DNA from: Rhodoferax antarcticus ANT.BR
GTDB lineage: Bacteria; Pseudomonadota; Gammaproteobacteria; Burkholderiales; Burkholderiaceae_C
Reading direction: 5' to 3'
NCBI RefSeq assembly: GCF_001938565.1
Contig: NZ_MSYM01000013.1
Coordinates: 63,496-127,495 of the forward strand
DNA length: 64,000 nt
In this document: in pieces, positions 1 to 8,224 of the stretch
Position numbering within the stretch: position 1 is the stretch's first letter
Layout: each line of letters starts with the position of its first letter
The notes under the pieces: generated by a model
What the model saw: the letters and a program-made list of their open reading frames with translations, nothing else
Told to the model about the DNA's origin: nothing
The model's database searches: none
Made by a program: the position numbers and the translations under genes

Positions 1-211
1 AAGGTCAAAAGCGGGTTGCGCGTCAAGGAAAATGCGTGCTGAGCGGCAGGTGTAACACAACCAGCGCGCGACCTGGCGGCACTGGTAGAGGCTGGCCGCA
101 TAATCGTTACCCTGAGAATTCTGCTGGTGCGCGCTGCCACCCCGTGTGCGCAGCAATGGGTTACCAAGGTGGCCGTTGGCCAGCAGGATTCAAATTGATG
201 CAAAGGACACC

Positions 212-529
212 GTGAAAAAAACATTCAAAATCAACATCGAAGGCAAAAACCGCGACCGCGTGCTGGAAGCCACCAAGCATGAAATCCGCCAGTACATGAA
301 GCGTGAGCGCAACAAGGCGCTGACCGAAGGCGTGGATTTTTGGGACTTTGACTGCCGTTTTGGCCTGAGCGAGGAAGCCGCTGCCAGCGCGCATCCCGCC
401 AACATAACCGCGCTGATTGACGCTGCCGCTCAGGATGGTGCACAGGCGTTTTATCTGGAACTCGTTGCCAAGCCGGGCGTTCGCCAGCCGCGTGGCGAGG
501 CGCCCGAGGCCACCGAGGCACCGCAATAG
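212..529 (+). CDS. DUF6172 family protein
   Basis: Small soluble protein of 105 residues that resembles the uncharacterised DUF6172 family, with the typical start KKTFKINIEGKNRDRVLEA, a basic stretch (KHEIRQYMKRERNKAL) and the segment VDFWDFDCRFG. I chose the GTG at 212 because AAAGGA lies 4 bases upstream and the family begins with this Lys-Lys-Thr-Phe segment; the reading frame stays open upstream to 146. No catalytic motif, signal peptide or membrane segment is visible. The tail (from about residue 90) is Pro/Glu/Ala rich and looks unstructured. A terminator follows at once, so it is probably monocistronic on the downstream side. Function unknown. Confidence 0.8.
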   Translation: MKKTFKINIEGKNRDRVLEATKHEIRQYMKRERNKALTEGVDFWDFDCRFGLSEEAAASAHPANITALIDAAAQDGAQAFYLELVAKPGVRQPRGEAPEATEAPQ

Positions 530-554
530 CTCTCGCTGCCCAAGCCGCCACAAG

Positions 555-591
555 AAAAAACCCGCACAGGCTTTTGCCGATGCGGGTTTTT
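555..591. terminator. bidirectional Rho-independent terminator
   Basis: Hairpin with arms AACCCGCA (559-566) and TGCGGGTT (581-588), flanked by an A-run on the left and a T-run on the right, so it can end transcription from either strand. It follows the DUF6172 gene by about 25 bases. Confidence 0.8.
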
Positions 592-734
592 GTATGTTGG
601 CGACGGGTGATTCGCGATCCTGTGCGCGTTCAACCGCGCCCCTACCTTCAAACTTTCAGACGATGTCAGATCATTGCGACGGCATTTCGGATATGGCTCG
701 TGAACGAAAATGGCGCTTTCAAACCATTTGATCT

Positions 735-1985
735 GTGAAAAAACTGCTCCTGCCATTAACCTCCCTCCTGAGCGGTGTCGCGCTGCTGGTGTTGGGCACC
801 GGCTTACTCTTTGCGGTGATCGGTGCGCAGGCGGCAGCGGCAAACTTTTCGGTGTTGGTCACCGGCCTGATCAACTCAGGCTACTTTGCCGGCTTTGTGT
901 TTGGCACCTACGCGTGTCCGCAAATCATACGAAGGTTTGGACATATTCGCGCTTTTGCCGCGATGGCATCGGTGGCGTCAACCTTGCCCTTATTGCACGC
1001 GCTTTGGCTCAATGCGGGGTTTTGGGCGGCCCTGCGCTTCACCAATGGCGTTTGCCTGGTCGGCTTGTACATTGTGGTGGAGAGCTGGCTCAATGTGGTG
1101 GCCCCCAGTTCACACCGGGGCAAGGTGTTTGCGGCCTACATGGCGGTCAGCGGGGTGGCCATGGCACTTGGGCAATGGCTGATTCTGGTGGGTGACCGCT
1201 TTGGTTTTGTGCCCTTTGCCATGGTGTCCATTCTGTTTTCGTTTGCCTTGTTGCCGATCACGCTGACGCCGGTCAACGAGCCCGAGCCGATGCCTGTGCC
1301 CAAACTGGGTTTGCTCAAGCTGTATGCCACCTCTCCCATCGGTGTCATTGGCGCGGTAGCGTCCGGCTTGTTAACGGGCGCGTTCTACAGCCTGGGCCAT
1401 GTGTTTGGTGAGCGTGTGGGCTTGAGCGAAGTGGGCATTGCGACGTTTATGGCGGCGACCATTCTTGGCGGTGCCGCCTTTCAGTGGCCGGTGGGGCATT
1501 TATCTGATCAGAACGATCGGCGCTGGGTATTGTTTGGTGTCTGCGTGAGTGGCGTGGTGGTAGCGATGCTGGGGTTCTACTGGGCATTGGCGGCACCCTG
1601 GGCACTGATTCTGCTGGGTATTATTTATGGCGGCTTGACTTTCACCATCTATGGTTTGTCGGTGGCGCATGTCAACGACTTGATCAGCCGGGATCGGGTG
1701 CTGGAGGTGACCGGCGGCTTGCTGCTGCTGCACGGTGTTGGTGCCACGCTGGGACCCGCCTTGGCCGGTGGGTTCATGGATTGGCTTGGACCGGGCAGTT
1801 TGCTGCTGTACTTCGCGGGTGTGTTGGCACTGTTGGCCGTGGCCGTGTGGCGCCTGATTCGCCTGCTGCCGCTGAACCGTGGGGAACCAGGGCAAAAGGA
1901 TGCTTATGTGGTCATGGGCGCCGGATCGCAGGCCGTTCTCAAACTGGACCCACGCGGCCCGGAAGATGAAGCGGCTCCACCGTGA
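735..1985 (+). CDS. MFS transporter
   Basis: Major facilitator superfamily permease of 416 residues with about 12 hydrophobic segments. After the first pairs of helices comes GHIRAFAAMASV and then RFTNGVCLVGLYIVVESWLN, which recalls the YcaD/YfkF-like branch of drug and small-molecule MFS proteins. The central loop (about residues 180-200) is Pro/Glu rich. The C-terminal tail of about 40 residues is hydrophilic. The start is GTG at 735; no strong Shine-Dalgarno sequence is seen. Its stop codon overlaps a possible GTG at 1982 at the head of the next, broken gene, so the two were probably once co-transcribed. The substrate cannot be told from sequence. Confidence 0.85.
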   Translation: MKKLLLPLTSLLSGVALLVLGTGLLFAVIGAQAAAANFSVLVTGLINSGYFAGFVFGTYACPQIIRRFGHIRAFAAMASVASTLPLLHALWLNAGFWAALRFTNGVCLVGLYIVVESWLNVVAPSSHRGKVFAAYMAVSGVAMALGQWLILVGDRFGFVPFAMVSILFSFALLPITLTPVNEPEPMPVPKLGLLKLYATSPIGVIGAVASGLLTGAFYSLGHVFGERVGLSEVGIATFMAATILGGAAFQWPVGHLSDQNDRRWVLFGVCVSGVVVAMLGFYWALAAPWALILLGIIYGGLTFTIYGLSVAHVNDLISRDRVLEVTGGLLLLHGVGATLGPALAGGFMDWLGPGSLLLYFAGVLALLAVAVWRLIRLLPLNRGEPGQKDAYVVMGAGSQAVLKLDPRGPEDEAAPP

Positions 1986-2050
1986 GCGACCCAGTACAGC
2001 AGGAGATCCGCGGATCCATAGACCGGTTCAAACTACAGGAGTCACGACAA

Positions 2051-2529
2051 ATGCAAGCGCACAATTATCTCGTGCCCCGGACCATGGTTGGCATGCAACT
2101 GACGGAATTTGGTGGCCCGGAAAAACTGGTTTATCGAACCGACCTGGCTGTGCCAGAGCCGCTGGCAGGTGAGGTGATGGTTCAGGTTGGAGCCTGTGGC
2201 ATCAACAACACCGATATCTGGACGCGGGAGGGGGCTTATGGCGCGGGCGCTGAAGGTGGTTGGCGTGGGTCCGACTTTGATCCATCAGGACAAGGCGCAT
2301 TTTCTGGATGCCTGGGGCATGGACGCCATCGTCTACCGAGGCGACCCAAATCCGGCGCAGACGATCTCACAGCAATTGGGCCAGCGCACGGTTGAAAATC
2401 GTGGCGTTTGTCGAGCAAGGCCGATTGCAGCCGCTGCTCTTTGGCACTTACCGGCTTCAACAGGTGGCTCTGGCGCAGCTAGATTTCAAGGGCAAAGCGC
2501 ACTTTGGAAAACTGGTCGTTGTTGCGTGA
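2051..2529 (+). pseudogene. decayed zinc-type alcohol dehydrogenase / quinone oxidoreductase
   Basis: Three fragments of one medium-chain dehydrogenase lie in order but in different frames. The N-terminal part (from ATG 2051, with CAGGAG upstream) reads MQLTEFGGPEKLVYR and then GACGINNTDIWTREGAYG, the usual GroES-like start. A middle piece near 2235-2395 (AHFLDAWGMDAIVYRGDPN) matches the nucleotide-binding region. The last piece near 2395-2529 reads GRLQPLLFGTYRL and then KAHFGKLVVV, the normal C-terminus. About 480 bp remain of an expected 1.0 kb, so at least two internal deletions or frameshifts have occurred. The frame is open back to a GTG at 1982. Family membership is recognised by motif only. 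Confidence 0.75.
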
Positions 2530-2548
2530 GACGACCTTCTGCTAAAAT
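2519..2548 (+). promoter_or_regulatory. candidate sigma70 promoter for proX
   Basis: TTGTTG (2519-2524), an 18-base spacer and TAAAAT (2543-2548), about 120 bases upstream of the proX start. It overlaps the last codons of the dehydrogenase pseudogene. Prediction by eye only. Confidence 0.35.
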
Positions 2549-2555
2549 ACATTTG

Positions 2556-2573
2556 TTCAAATATATCTTTGAA
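2556..2573. promoter_or_regulatory. palindromic operator candidate upstream of proX
   Basis: TTCAAA-N6-TTTGAA, a perfect inverted repeat starting 8 bases after the candidate -10 box. This is a position where a repressor would block transcription of the transporter operon. No regulator gene lies beside it. Confidence 0.35.
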
Positions 2574-2664
2574 TCCGTTTGACGAATCGAAAGCTTGGCG
2601 CTTTCATTGTCAAGTCCGGGTGCACGGGCGCTTCGGATTTTCTCGATTTCATCAGGACTACAAC

Positions 2665-3678
2665 ATGCACCATTCCCTCAAGAAATCTTCGACCCTGACA
2701 CTCGTCTTTGCCGCGTTTGTCACCACGCTACCGCTAGTGGCTTCGGCCCAATCCTGTGGCAGAGTGACCGTTGCCAATATGAACTGGCAGTCTGCCGAAG
2801 TGCTGGCGAACATTGACGACATTATTCTGACCGAGGGCTACGGTTGTGAGGTTGAACTGGTTCCGGGTGACACCATGCCCACACTCACCGCCATGATAGA
2901 AAAGGGCAAGCCTGACGTGGCCCCTGAGGCATGGATCAATGCCGTGCGCCTGCCGCTGGATGCCGCCGTCAAGGAAGGTCGACTGCACTACGCCGCCCGT
3001 TCTTTGCAAGATGGGGGGGCTGAGGGTTGGTGGATTCCCAAGTATGTGGCCGATGCCAATCCGGGCATCAAGACCATTGACGACGCGCTGAAGCATCCGG
3101 AGATATTCCCTTCCGCCGAGGCCAAGGGCAAAGGTGCCGTGCACAACTGCCCATCTGGCTGGAATTGCCAGTTGACCACGGGCAACGCCTTCAAGGCGTG
3201 GGATGCCAAAGCCAAGGGTTTCTTGCTGGTGGATACCGGATCAGCGGCTGGCTTGGACGGCTCTATTGCCAAGGCCAACGAGCGCAAGCAGGGTTGGCTG
3301 GGCTACTACTGGGCACCGACTGCCATCCTCGGTAAATACCCGATGGTGAAGCTCGACGCCGGTGTGCCCTTCGACAAAAATGCCTTCGAGACCTGCAACA
3401 CGAAAGCGGACTGCGACCACCCGACCAAAACGGACTGGGCCAAGTCCGAGGTCTTCACCGTTGTGACGGACAAATTCAAGAAAACGGGTAGCCCCGCTTT
3501 GGCGTACCTGAACAAAAGAACCTGGGGCAACGACACGGTGAACCAGCTGCTGTCCTGGATGAACGAGAACCAAGCCACCGGTGCCGATGGCGCACGCCAT
3601 TTCCTCAAGACCCAGCCGGAACTGTGGACCACCTGGGTCAGCCCGGAAGTTGCGCAAAAGGTCAAGGCCAGCCTTTGA
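2665..3678 (+). CDS. proX: glycine betaine/proline-type ABC transporter substrate-binding protein
   Basis: Periplasmic receptor of 337 residues, OpuAC/ProX family. I chose ATG 2665 because it gives a clean Sec signal peptide (MHHSLKKSS, a hydrophobic core, then LVASAQS with cleavage near residue 27); the frame is open upstream to 2569. The mature part begins with VTVANMNWQSAEVLA and contains GWLGYYWAPTAILGKYPM, the kind of aromatic-rich segment that forms the quaternary-amine cage in this family. Cys residues are frequent, including CNTKADCDH. Its stop codon overlaps the permease start (TGATG), so proX-proW-proV form one operon. The ligand is inferred from family only; choline or carnitine are alternatives. 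Confidence 0.85.
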   Translation: MHHSLKKSSTLTLVFAAFVTTLPLVASAQSCGRVTVANMNWQSAEVLANIDDIILTEGYGCEVELVPGDTMPTLTAMIEKGKPDVAPEAWINAVRLPLDAAVKEGRLHYAARSLQDGGAEGWWIPKYVADANPGIKTIDDALKHPEIFPSAEAKGKGAVHNCPSGWNCQLTTGNAFKAWDAKAKGFLLVDTGSAAGLDGSIAKANERKQGWLGYYWAPTAILGKYPMVKLDAGVPFDKNAFETCNTKADCDHPTKTDWAKSEVFTVVTDKFKKTGSPALAYLNKRTWGNDTVNQLLSWMNENQATGADGARHFLKTQPELWTTWVSPEVAQKVKASL

Positions 3679-4571
3679 TGGCCAGCGATTGGCTTGACGA
3701 ATTTCCGTCCATGGGTGCTGACCAGCTCAGCGCCTTGAGGCGGACGATTGACGGCGCATTCCGGTCTTTTTCGCGGGAGTACGGCGAGGCTGTTGAAAAC
3801 CTCTTTAACCCGTTGCGGGAATTTTTAATTGCATCTGAGCGTCTGCTGACCCAGTCGCCCTGGCCGCTGGTGCTGGGCGGAATTGTCTTGGTGGCGTGGC
3901 TAGCATCGCGGTCCCGAAGAATCGTTCTGGGCACCATTCTGACGCTGCTGCTGATCGGCTACTTTGGCATGTGGGACGACACCATGAAGACCATTTCGAT
4001 GATCTTTGTGTGTACCGTTGTCGCATTGGCCGTGGGTTTGCCCATTGGCGTTGCCATGAGCCACTGGGACCGCTTGCAGCGTGTTATCAACCCGGGGCTT
4101 GACGTGATGCAGACCATGCCCAGCTTCGTCTATCTGATCCCGGTGGTGATGCTGCTGGGCATTGGCCGCGTGGCAGGCATGATCGCCGTGGTTGTGTATG
4201 CCATTCCCCCAGTCATCCGCTTCACCAACCTAGGGATCCGACTGGTTGATCGAGATCTGCTTGAAGCAGCTGATGCCTTTGGCTCAGCCACATGGCAAAA
4301 GATGTTTCACGTGCAGTTGCCGCTGGCCTTGCCAACTATCATGGCTGGCATCAACCAGACCATCATGCTGTCACTGGCAATGGTGGTGGTGGCCTCCATG
4401 ATCGGGGTGCAAGGCTTGGGCCAACCCGTGCTGAAGGCGATTGCCAACCAGTATTTCACCATGGGCATGTTCAACGGCCTGGCGATCGTCGGCATTGCCA
4501 TCATCTTTGACCGGGTGTCACAGACCTACGGCAAACGCTTGCAAAAGCATCTGGAGGTTGTACATGGTTGA
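3678..4571 (+). CDS. proW: glycine betaine/proline-type ABC transporter permease
   Basis: Inner-membrane permease of 297 residues of the BPD_transp_1 family. A hydrophilic N-terminal region of about 45 residues precedes the membrane segments, which fits the long N-terminus of ProW. The cytoplasmic coupling loop is visible as EAADAFGSATWQKMFHVQLPLA, close to the usual EAA motif. Translation is coupled to proX: the ATG at 3678 shares its A with the proX stop. It overlaps proV by 8 bases at the other end. The protein presumably forms a homodimer channel. Confidence 0.85.
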   Translation: MASDWLDEFPSMGADQLSALRRTIDGAFRSFSREYGEAVENLFNPLREFLIASERLLTQSPWPLVLGGIVLVAWLASRSRRIVLGTILTLLLIGYFGMWDDTMKTISMIFVCTVVALAVGLPIGVAMSHWDRLQRVINPGLDVMQTMPSFVYLIPVVMLLGIGRVAGMIAVVVYAIPPVIRFTNLGIRLVDRDLLEAADAFGSATWQKMFHVQLPLALPTIMAGINQTIMLSLAMVVVASMIGVQGLGQPVLKAIANQYFTMGMFNGLAIVGIAIIFDRVSQTYGKRLQKHLEVVHG

Positions 4572-5631
4572 GGCAGCTACACCGCTCGTCGGCGTAGCCG
4601 TCAAGAACTTGTACAAGATATTTGGCCCGACTCCAGAGAAGTTCCTGCAGCCTGTGCGTGATGGCATGAGCAAGCAGGAGCTCCGCGATACCCACGGCCA
4701 TGTTCTTGGGCTGCGCGATATTTCAATCGACATGCCTGCAGGCGCCATTCAGGTGGTCATGGGGCTTTCCGGGTCTGGCAAAAGCACCTTGATTCGACAC
4801 ATCAACCGCCTGATTGATCCCACCGCGGGTGAGATATGGGTTGGCGCAGACGATGTGGTGCAGATGTCTGCGCGTCGTCTGCTGCGCTTTCGGCGCGAGC
4901 GCACCGCCATGGTATTTCAGAAATTTGCCTTGTTTCCCCACATGACGGTGGTAGAAAATGCCGCCTTCGGATTGCAGATCCAGCACATCAGTCCAAAAAA
5001 GCGGCACGCCTGCGCGATGCGTTGGGTCGAGCGCGTCGGGCTCAAGGGCTATGAAGACAACTACCCGAACCAGTTGTCTGGTGGTATGCAGCAGCGCGTG
5101 GGGCTGGCGAGGGCACTCGCCAACGATGCCCCCATTTTGTTGATGGATGAGGCTTTTTCTGCGCTGGACCCGTTGATTCGTGGCGACATGCAGTCGGTGC
5201 TGCTGGATCTGCAGCAGGAGTTGAGCAAAACCATTGTGTTCATCACCCATGATCTGGACGAAGCCCTGCGCCTGGGGGATCGCATCGCGATTTTGCGTGA
5301 CGGCGAAGTGGTGCAGCAAGGCACAGGCCAGCAAATTGTGTTGCAGCCCGCCAACGACTACATCAGCAGCTTTGTCAAAGATGTCAATCGCGGACGGGTC
5401 ATCCGCTGCCGCACACTCATGAAAACGGGTGCGCCAGTTCAGGGGCCGGAAGTGGATGCCAGCATGGTCATCGAGGAGGCTGCCCGGCTACTCAGCGGCG
5501 TCGGCCAGGAGGCGGCGAACGTGGTCAGCAGCAAGGGCAGGCACTTGGGGACGCTGTCGATGGCCGACATCATCGCCGCCATGGTGCCACCGAACGTGGA
5601 AAGTTCGACCCAGCCAACGCCGCTGTCGTAG
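4564..5631 (+). CDS. proV: glycine betaine/proline-type ABC transporter ATP-binding protein
   Basis: ATPase of 355 residues that drives the ProXW importer. Walker A is GLSGSGKST at residues 67-75; the signature LSGGMQQRVGLARAL and Walker B ILLMDEAFSALDP follow, then the switch His in IVFITHDLDEA. The N-terminal extension before Walker A (KNLYKIFGPTPEKFLQP) is typical of the OpuAA/ProV subfamily. The start at 4564 overlaps the permease by 8 bases. After the ATPase there is only about one CBS-like segment (residues about 305-345: VIEEAARLLSG to GRHLGTLSMADII) where ProV usually has a tandem pair, so ionic-strength sensing through CBS domains may be reduced. Confidence 0.88.
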   Translation: MVEAATPLVGVAVKNLYKIFGPTPEKFLQPVRDGMSKQELRDTHGHVLGLRDISIDMPAGAIQVVMGLSGSGKSTLIRHINRLIDPTAGEIWVGADDVVQMSARRLLRFRRERTAMVFQKFALFPHMTVVENAAFGLQIQHISPKKRHACAMRWVERVGLKGYEDNYPNQLSGGMQQRVGLARALANDAPILLMDEAFSALDPLIRGDMQSVLLDLQQELSKTIVFITHDLDEALRLGDRIAILRDGEVVQQGTGQQIVLQPANDYISSFVKDVNRGRVIRCRTLMKTGAPVQGPEVDASMVIEEAARLLSGVGQEAANVVSSKGRHLGTLSMADIIAAMVPPNVESSTQPTPLS

Positions 5632-5844
5632 GGTCGGTGTGCATCAACCCTGGCAACGCTCGACTGCCTTGGACAGAGTTCGGCGAAGCCAGGAGAGCTT
5701 GCGTTGGCGCTGGGTCTTGGTTGGTGTCGGGTCGGAAAACGGTCTGATATCCGCCACCAGATCGTCAAAGTAAGGCACTGGAAAAGCAGAAAGCCAGCTA
5801 CTTATTAGATAGCAGGCTTTCTTGTTTCGTCGGACGTTTAATCT
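5632..5844. other. gap between proV and tRNA-Met
   Basis: The gap up to the enoyl-CoA hydratase stop is about 430 bases and contains tRNA-Met. On the minus strand a frame ending at 5644 gives a basic tail (TKTQRQRKLSWLRRTLSKAV) with no recognisable start, possibly the remnant of a lost gene next to the tRNA. A hairpin at about 5788-5823 (AGAAAGCC-AGCTA paired with TAGC-AGGCTTTCT) is placed to terminate the tRNA transcript. From 5922 to 6061 I see only AT-rich sequence that probably carries the tRNA promoter. Confidence 0.4.
5788..5823 (-). terminator. candidate terminator downstream of tRNA-Met
   Basis: Imperfect hairpin with arms near 5788-5800 and 5811-5823, lying just 3' of the tRNA on the minus strand. 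One unpaired position interrupts the stem and the T-tract on that strand is interrupted, so this is a moderate call. Confidence 0.45.
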
Positions 5845-5921
5845 TGGTGGTGATAGGTGGATTTGAACCACCGACATCAGCATTATGAATGCTGCGCTCT
5901 AACCAGCTGAGCTATATCACC
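5845..5921 (-). tRNA. tRNA-Met (CAU)
   Basis: On the minus strand: acceptor GGTGATA / TATCACC, D-arm GCTC-AGCTGGTTA-GAGC, anticodon arm CAGCA-TTCATAA-TGCTG with anticodon CAU, T-arm GGTGG-TTCAAAT-CCACC, discriminator A and encoded CCA (5845-5847); 77 nt. The first acceptor pair is a normal G-C, so it is not the initiator. A CAU tRNA could also be the lysidine-modified Ile2 type, but the body looks like elongator Met. Confidence 0.92.
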
Positions 5922-6061
5922 ACAGAGGCGAAAGTATAACGGCTCGCACTGCAAAAACTTTAAGCGCCTTTATTTTTGTGCTGAACTCAACGAACGGATC
6001 TGTGTTGTGAGAGGTTCCGGTGCCGCAAACCAGGCGCCTTCACCGGCCCGGTTCAGTTACC

Positions 6062-6841
6062 TCACTGGTGGGTGAACACGGCCTTGCGTTTGTTCACAAA
6101 GGCGTCCATGCCTTCCTTTTGATCCGTCGTGGCAAACAAGGCGTGAAACAGGCGGCGCTCGAAATGGAGGCCGTCATTCAAACTGCCTTCAAACGCCTGG
6201 TTGACCGACTCCTTGGCGGCCATCACGGCAATTTGTGAGTACTCACTGATCATCAGCGCGGCGCCCAGCGTTTCTTCCATCAGTTTGTCCAGCGGCACCA
6301 CGCGGCTGACCAACCCCGCGCGCTCGGCTTCCACTGCGTCCATCGTGCGGCCGGTGAGGGCCATGTCCATGGCCTTGGCTTTGCCTACCGCGCGCGGCAG
6401 GCGCTGCGTGCCGCCTGCGCCGGGGATGATGCCCAGCTTGATCTCGGGCTGGCCAAAGCGGGCGTTGTCTGCGGCAATGATGAAGTCGCACATCATGGCC
6501 AGTTCGCAGCCGCCGCCCAGTGCAAAGCCGCTCACGGCGGCAATCACGGGCTTGCGAACCGCGCGAATTTGTTCCCAGTTGCGGGTGATGAAGTCGCCTT
6601 TGTACACGTCGGCAAAGCTGTAGGTGGCCATGGCGCCAATGTCGGCCCCTGCAGCAAAGGCTTTTTCGCTGCCGGTGAGGATCATGCAGCCAATGGCGGG
6701 GTCGGCATCAAAGGCTTTGAGTGCCTCGCCCAGCTCGGTCATGAGCTGGTCGTTCAGCGCATTGAGTTGCTTGGGTCGGTTCAGGGTGATGATGCCGATC
6801 TTGTCGGCTTCAGTACGCACGGTGATGAGTTCGTAGGTCAT
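6062..6841 (-). CDS. enoyl-CoA hydratase
   Basis: Crotonase of 259 residues that hydrates trans-2-enoyl-CoA to 3-hydroxyacyl-CoA in fatty-acid or amino-acid breakdown. Both catalytic acids of the mitochondrial ECHS1-type enzyme are present: Glu113 in [11 protein letters not shown] and Glu133 in [19 protein letters not shown]. The oxyanion-hole segments are AFAAGADI (residues 61-68) and SGFALGGG. Length and spacing match the short-chain hydratase class rather than the isomerase or dehydratase classes. Its ATG overlaps the trmL stop by 4 bases (TCAT on the plus strand), so it is translationally coupled to a tRNA methyltransferase with no evident functional link. Confidence 0.92.
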   Translation of the reverse strand: MTYELITVRTEADKIGIITLNRPKQLNALNDQLMTELGEALKAFDADPAIGCMILTGSEKAFAAGADIGAMATYSFADVYKGDFITRNWEQIRAVRKPVIAAVSGFALGGGCELAMMCDFIIAADNARFGQPEIKLGIIPGAGGTQRLPRAVGKAKAMDMALTGRTMDAVEAERAGLVSRVVPLDKLMEETLGAALMISEYSQIAVMAAKESVNQAFEGSLNDGLHFERRLFHALFATTDQKEGMDAFVNKRKAVFTHQ

Positions 6842-7341
6842 GGTGTTTCCGGTTGTAAGTGATGGATATGTTCAGTTTGTAAACCAAAGCCATTTTGTCG
6901 CCAAGCCTCAAATACCGTTACAGCCACTGCGTTGGATAAATTCAGGCTGCGCTGGCCTGCCACCATCGGCAGCTTGATGGCGGTGGTGGGGGTGAAAGAC
7001 TGGCGGACCGTCTGGCTTAAGCCTTTGGTCTCAGAACCAAACACCAGATAGTCACCGGGGTGAAAGCTCACCTCAAAAACGTTGTGGGTGGCTTTGGTGG
7101 TGAGCGCAAAAAGGCGCTCCGTGGGCGGGTTTTCGGTGCCCAGAAACGCCGCCCAGTCGGCGTGGCGTTTGACGGTGGCGTATTCGTGGTAGTCCAGCCC
7201 GGCGCGGCGCATATGTTTGTCGTCCATCGAAAACCCCAGCGGCTCCACCAAGTGCAGGGTACAGCCGGTGTTGGCGGCCAGGCGGATGACGTTGCCGGTG
7301 TTGGGCGGGATTTCGGGCTCAACCAGGACGATGTGAAACAT
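6838..7341 (-). CDS. trmL: tRNA (cytidine/uridine-34 2'-O)-methyltransferase TrmL
   Basis: SPOUT-class methyltransferase of 167 residues that methylates the wobble base of the two tRNA-Leu isoacceptors (family knowledge). The family start [20 protein letters not shown] is present, so I use ATG 7341 although the frame is open to 7467. The trefoil-knot SAM-binding motifs are [10 protein letters not shown] and [18 protein letters not shown] near the C-terminus. It lies between comF and the enoyl-CoA hydratase on the same strand. The upstream gap (7342-7450) holds GC-rich sequence with no clear promoter. Confidence 0.92.
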   Translation of the reverse strand: MFHIVLVEPEIPPNTGNVIRLAANTGCTLHLVEPLGFSMDDKHMRRAGLDYHEYATVKRHADWAAFLGTENPPTERLFALTTKATHNVFEVSFHPGDYLVFGSETKGLSQTVRQSFTPTTAIKLPMVAGQRSLNLSNAVAVTVFEAWRQNGFGLQTEHIHHLQPETP

Positions 7342-7450
7342 AGGTGGCATTGTCGCGCAGGCGCTTGGGCCATTGCGGGGGCACCTGCCCCCGACTTGAG
7401 CCAGCGAACTTGACCCACCTAAAGGGCCCGCCTGGCGGGTGCTAACAAGG

Positions 7451-8176
7451 CTACTCAGTGCGGGCAATCACCAACCCGGTCACCTTTGCGACCCCCGCTG
7501 CTTTGAGCACCCGCGCTGCGGTGTAGAGCGACGTGCCGGTGGTCATCACATCGTCCACCAGCACGACTCGCTTGCCGCGCAACACATCCGCCAGCAGGGG
7601 TTCTACGGCAAACGCATGGTCCAGCGCAGTCAGGCGTTCGGCGCGTTTGAGCGTGTGCTGCGCGGGCGTGTCTTGAATGCGCAGCAGTAGATCAAAGCGG
7701 GTTTTGGCTGGCTCCAGGGCGCGCGCCAGCAGCAGGGCCTGGTTGTAGCCGCGGTCTTTCAGCTTTTCAACGGACAGGGGCAGGGGCAGCAGCAGGTCGG
7801 CATCTTCCAGCGCCGGTTCTACCCACGGCGTGGCGCGCAGTAGCGTGGCAAAACTACGCACTAGGCCGGGTTCGGAATGAAATTTGTAGTGCGCTATCAA
7901 AGTAGACCAAGGGTAAGCATAAGAAACGGCGGCCAGACAGCGGTCTAGCGGCGGCGCGCTTTTGAGGCAGGCGCCGCAGTGGCGCGGGTTGCCGGGGTGC
8001 GCCGCGGCTAAGGGCAGGGCGCAGGTCAGGCAGCGTGGCTGCGGCTGGGCAAACTGGTTGACGCAGGCTTCGCACACCGGCTGCGATGGCCAGCTGTGGC
8101 ACACCCGGCATTGGCTGGGCAGCCGGGGCAGGCCCAGACGCTGTGGCAACGCCCCCGACAACAGCTTGGTGAACAT
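7451..8176 (-). CDS. comF: ComF family protein (phosphoribosyltransferase fold)
   Basis: Protein of 241 residues related to ComF/GntX. A double zinc-ribbon with CRVC, CEAC, CLTC and CGAC pairs occupies residues about 22-70. The type I phosphoribosyltransferase domain follows, with DRGYNQALLLARAL and the PRPP-binding loop VVLVDDVMTTGTS near residue 210. ComF proteins support DNA uptake in naturally competent bacteria; in others the role is unknown. It is divergent from the BioC-like gene across a 48-base gap, the pairing often seen in Burkholderiales. Confidence 0.9.
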   Translation of the reverse strand: MFTKLLSGALPQRLGLPRLPSQCRVCHSWPSQPVCEACVNQFAQPQPRCLTCALPLAAAHPGNPRHCGACLKSAPPLDRCLAAVSYAYPWSTLIAHYKFHSEPGLVRSFATLLRATPWVEPALEDADLLLPLPLSVEKLKDRGYNQALLLARALEPAKTRFDLLLRIQDTPAQHTLKRAERLTALDHAFAVEPLLADVLRGKRVVLVDDVMTTGTSLYTAARVLKAAGVAKVTGLVIARTE

Positions 8177-8224
8177 CGGGTCAATATACTCCCCAGACGC
8201 CGCTCCAAAGCCCCAAATTTTCAG

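Noticed and set aside
1..211. Partial gene entering from the left edge
   Set aside because: All six frames were read; none gave a recognisable protein end, and stops are frequent. I see nothing certain in this stretch except the start of the DUF6172 gene.
1500..1895. Minus-strand frame opposite the MFS gene
   Set aside because: Gln/His-rich product typical of an antisense frame; no independent support.
7880..7925. Repeat-like string in comF
   Set aside because: The encoded residues (AYPWSTLIAHYKFHSEPG) are the conserved ComF motif, so the resemblance is accidental.
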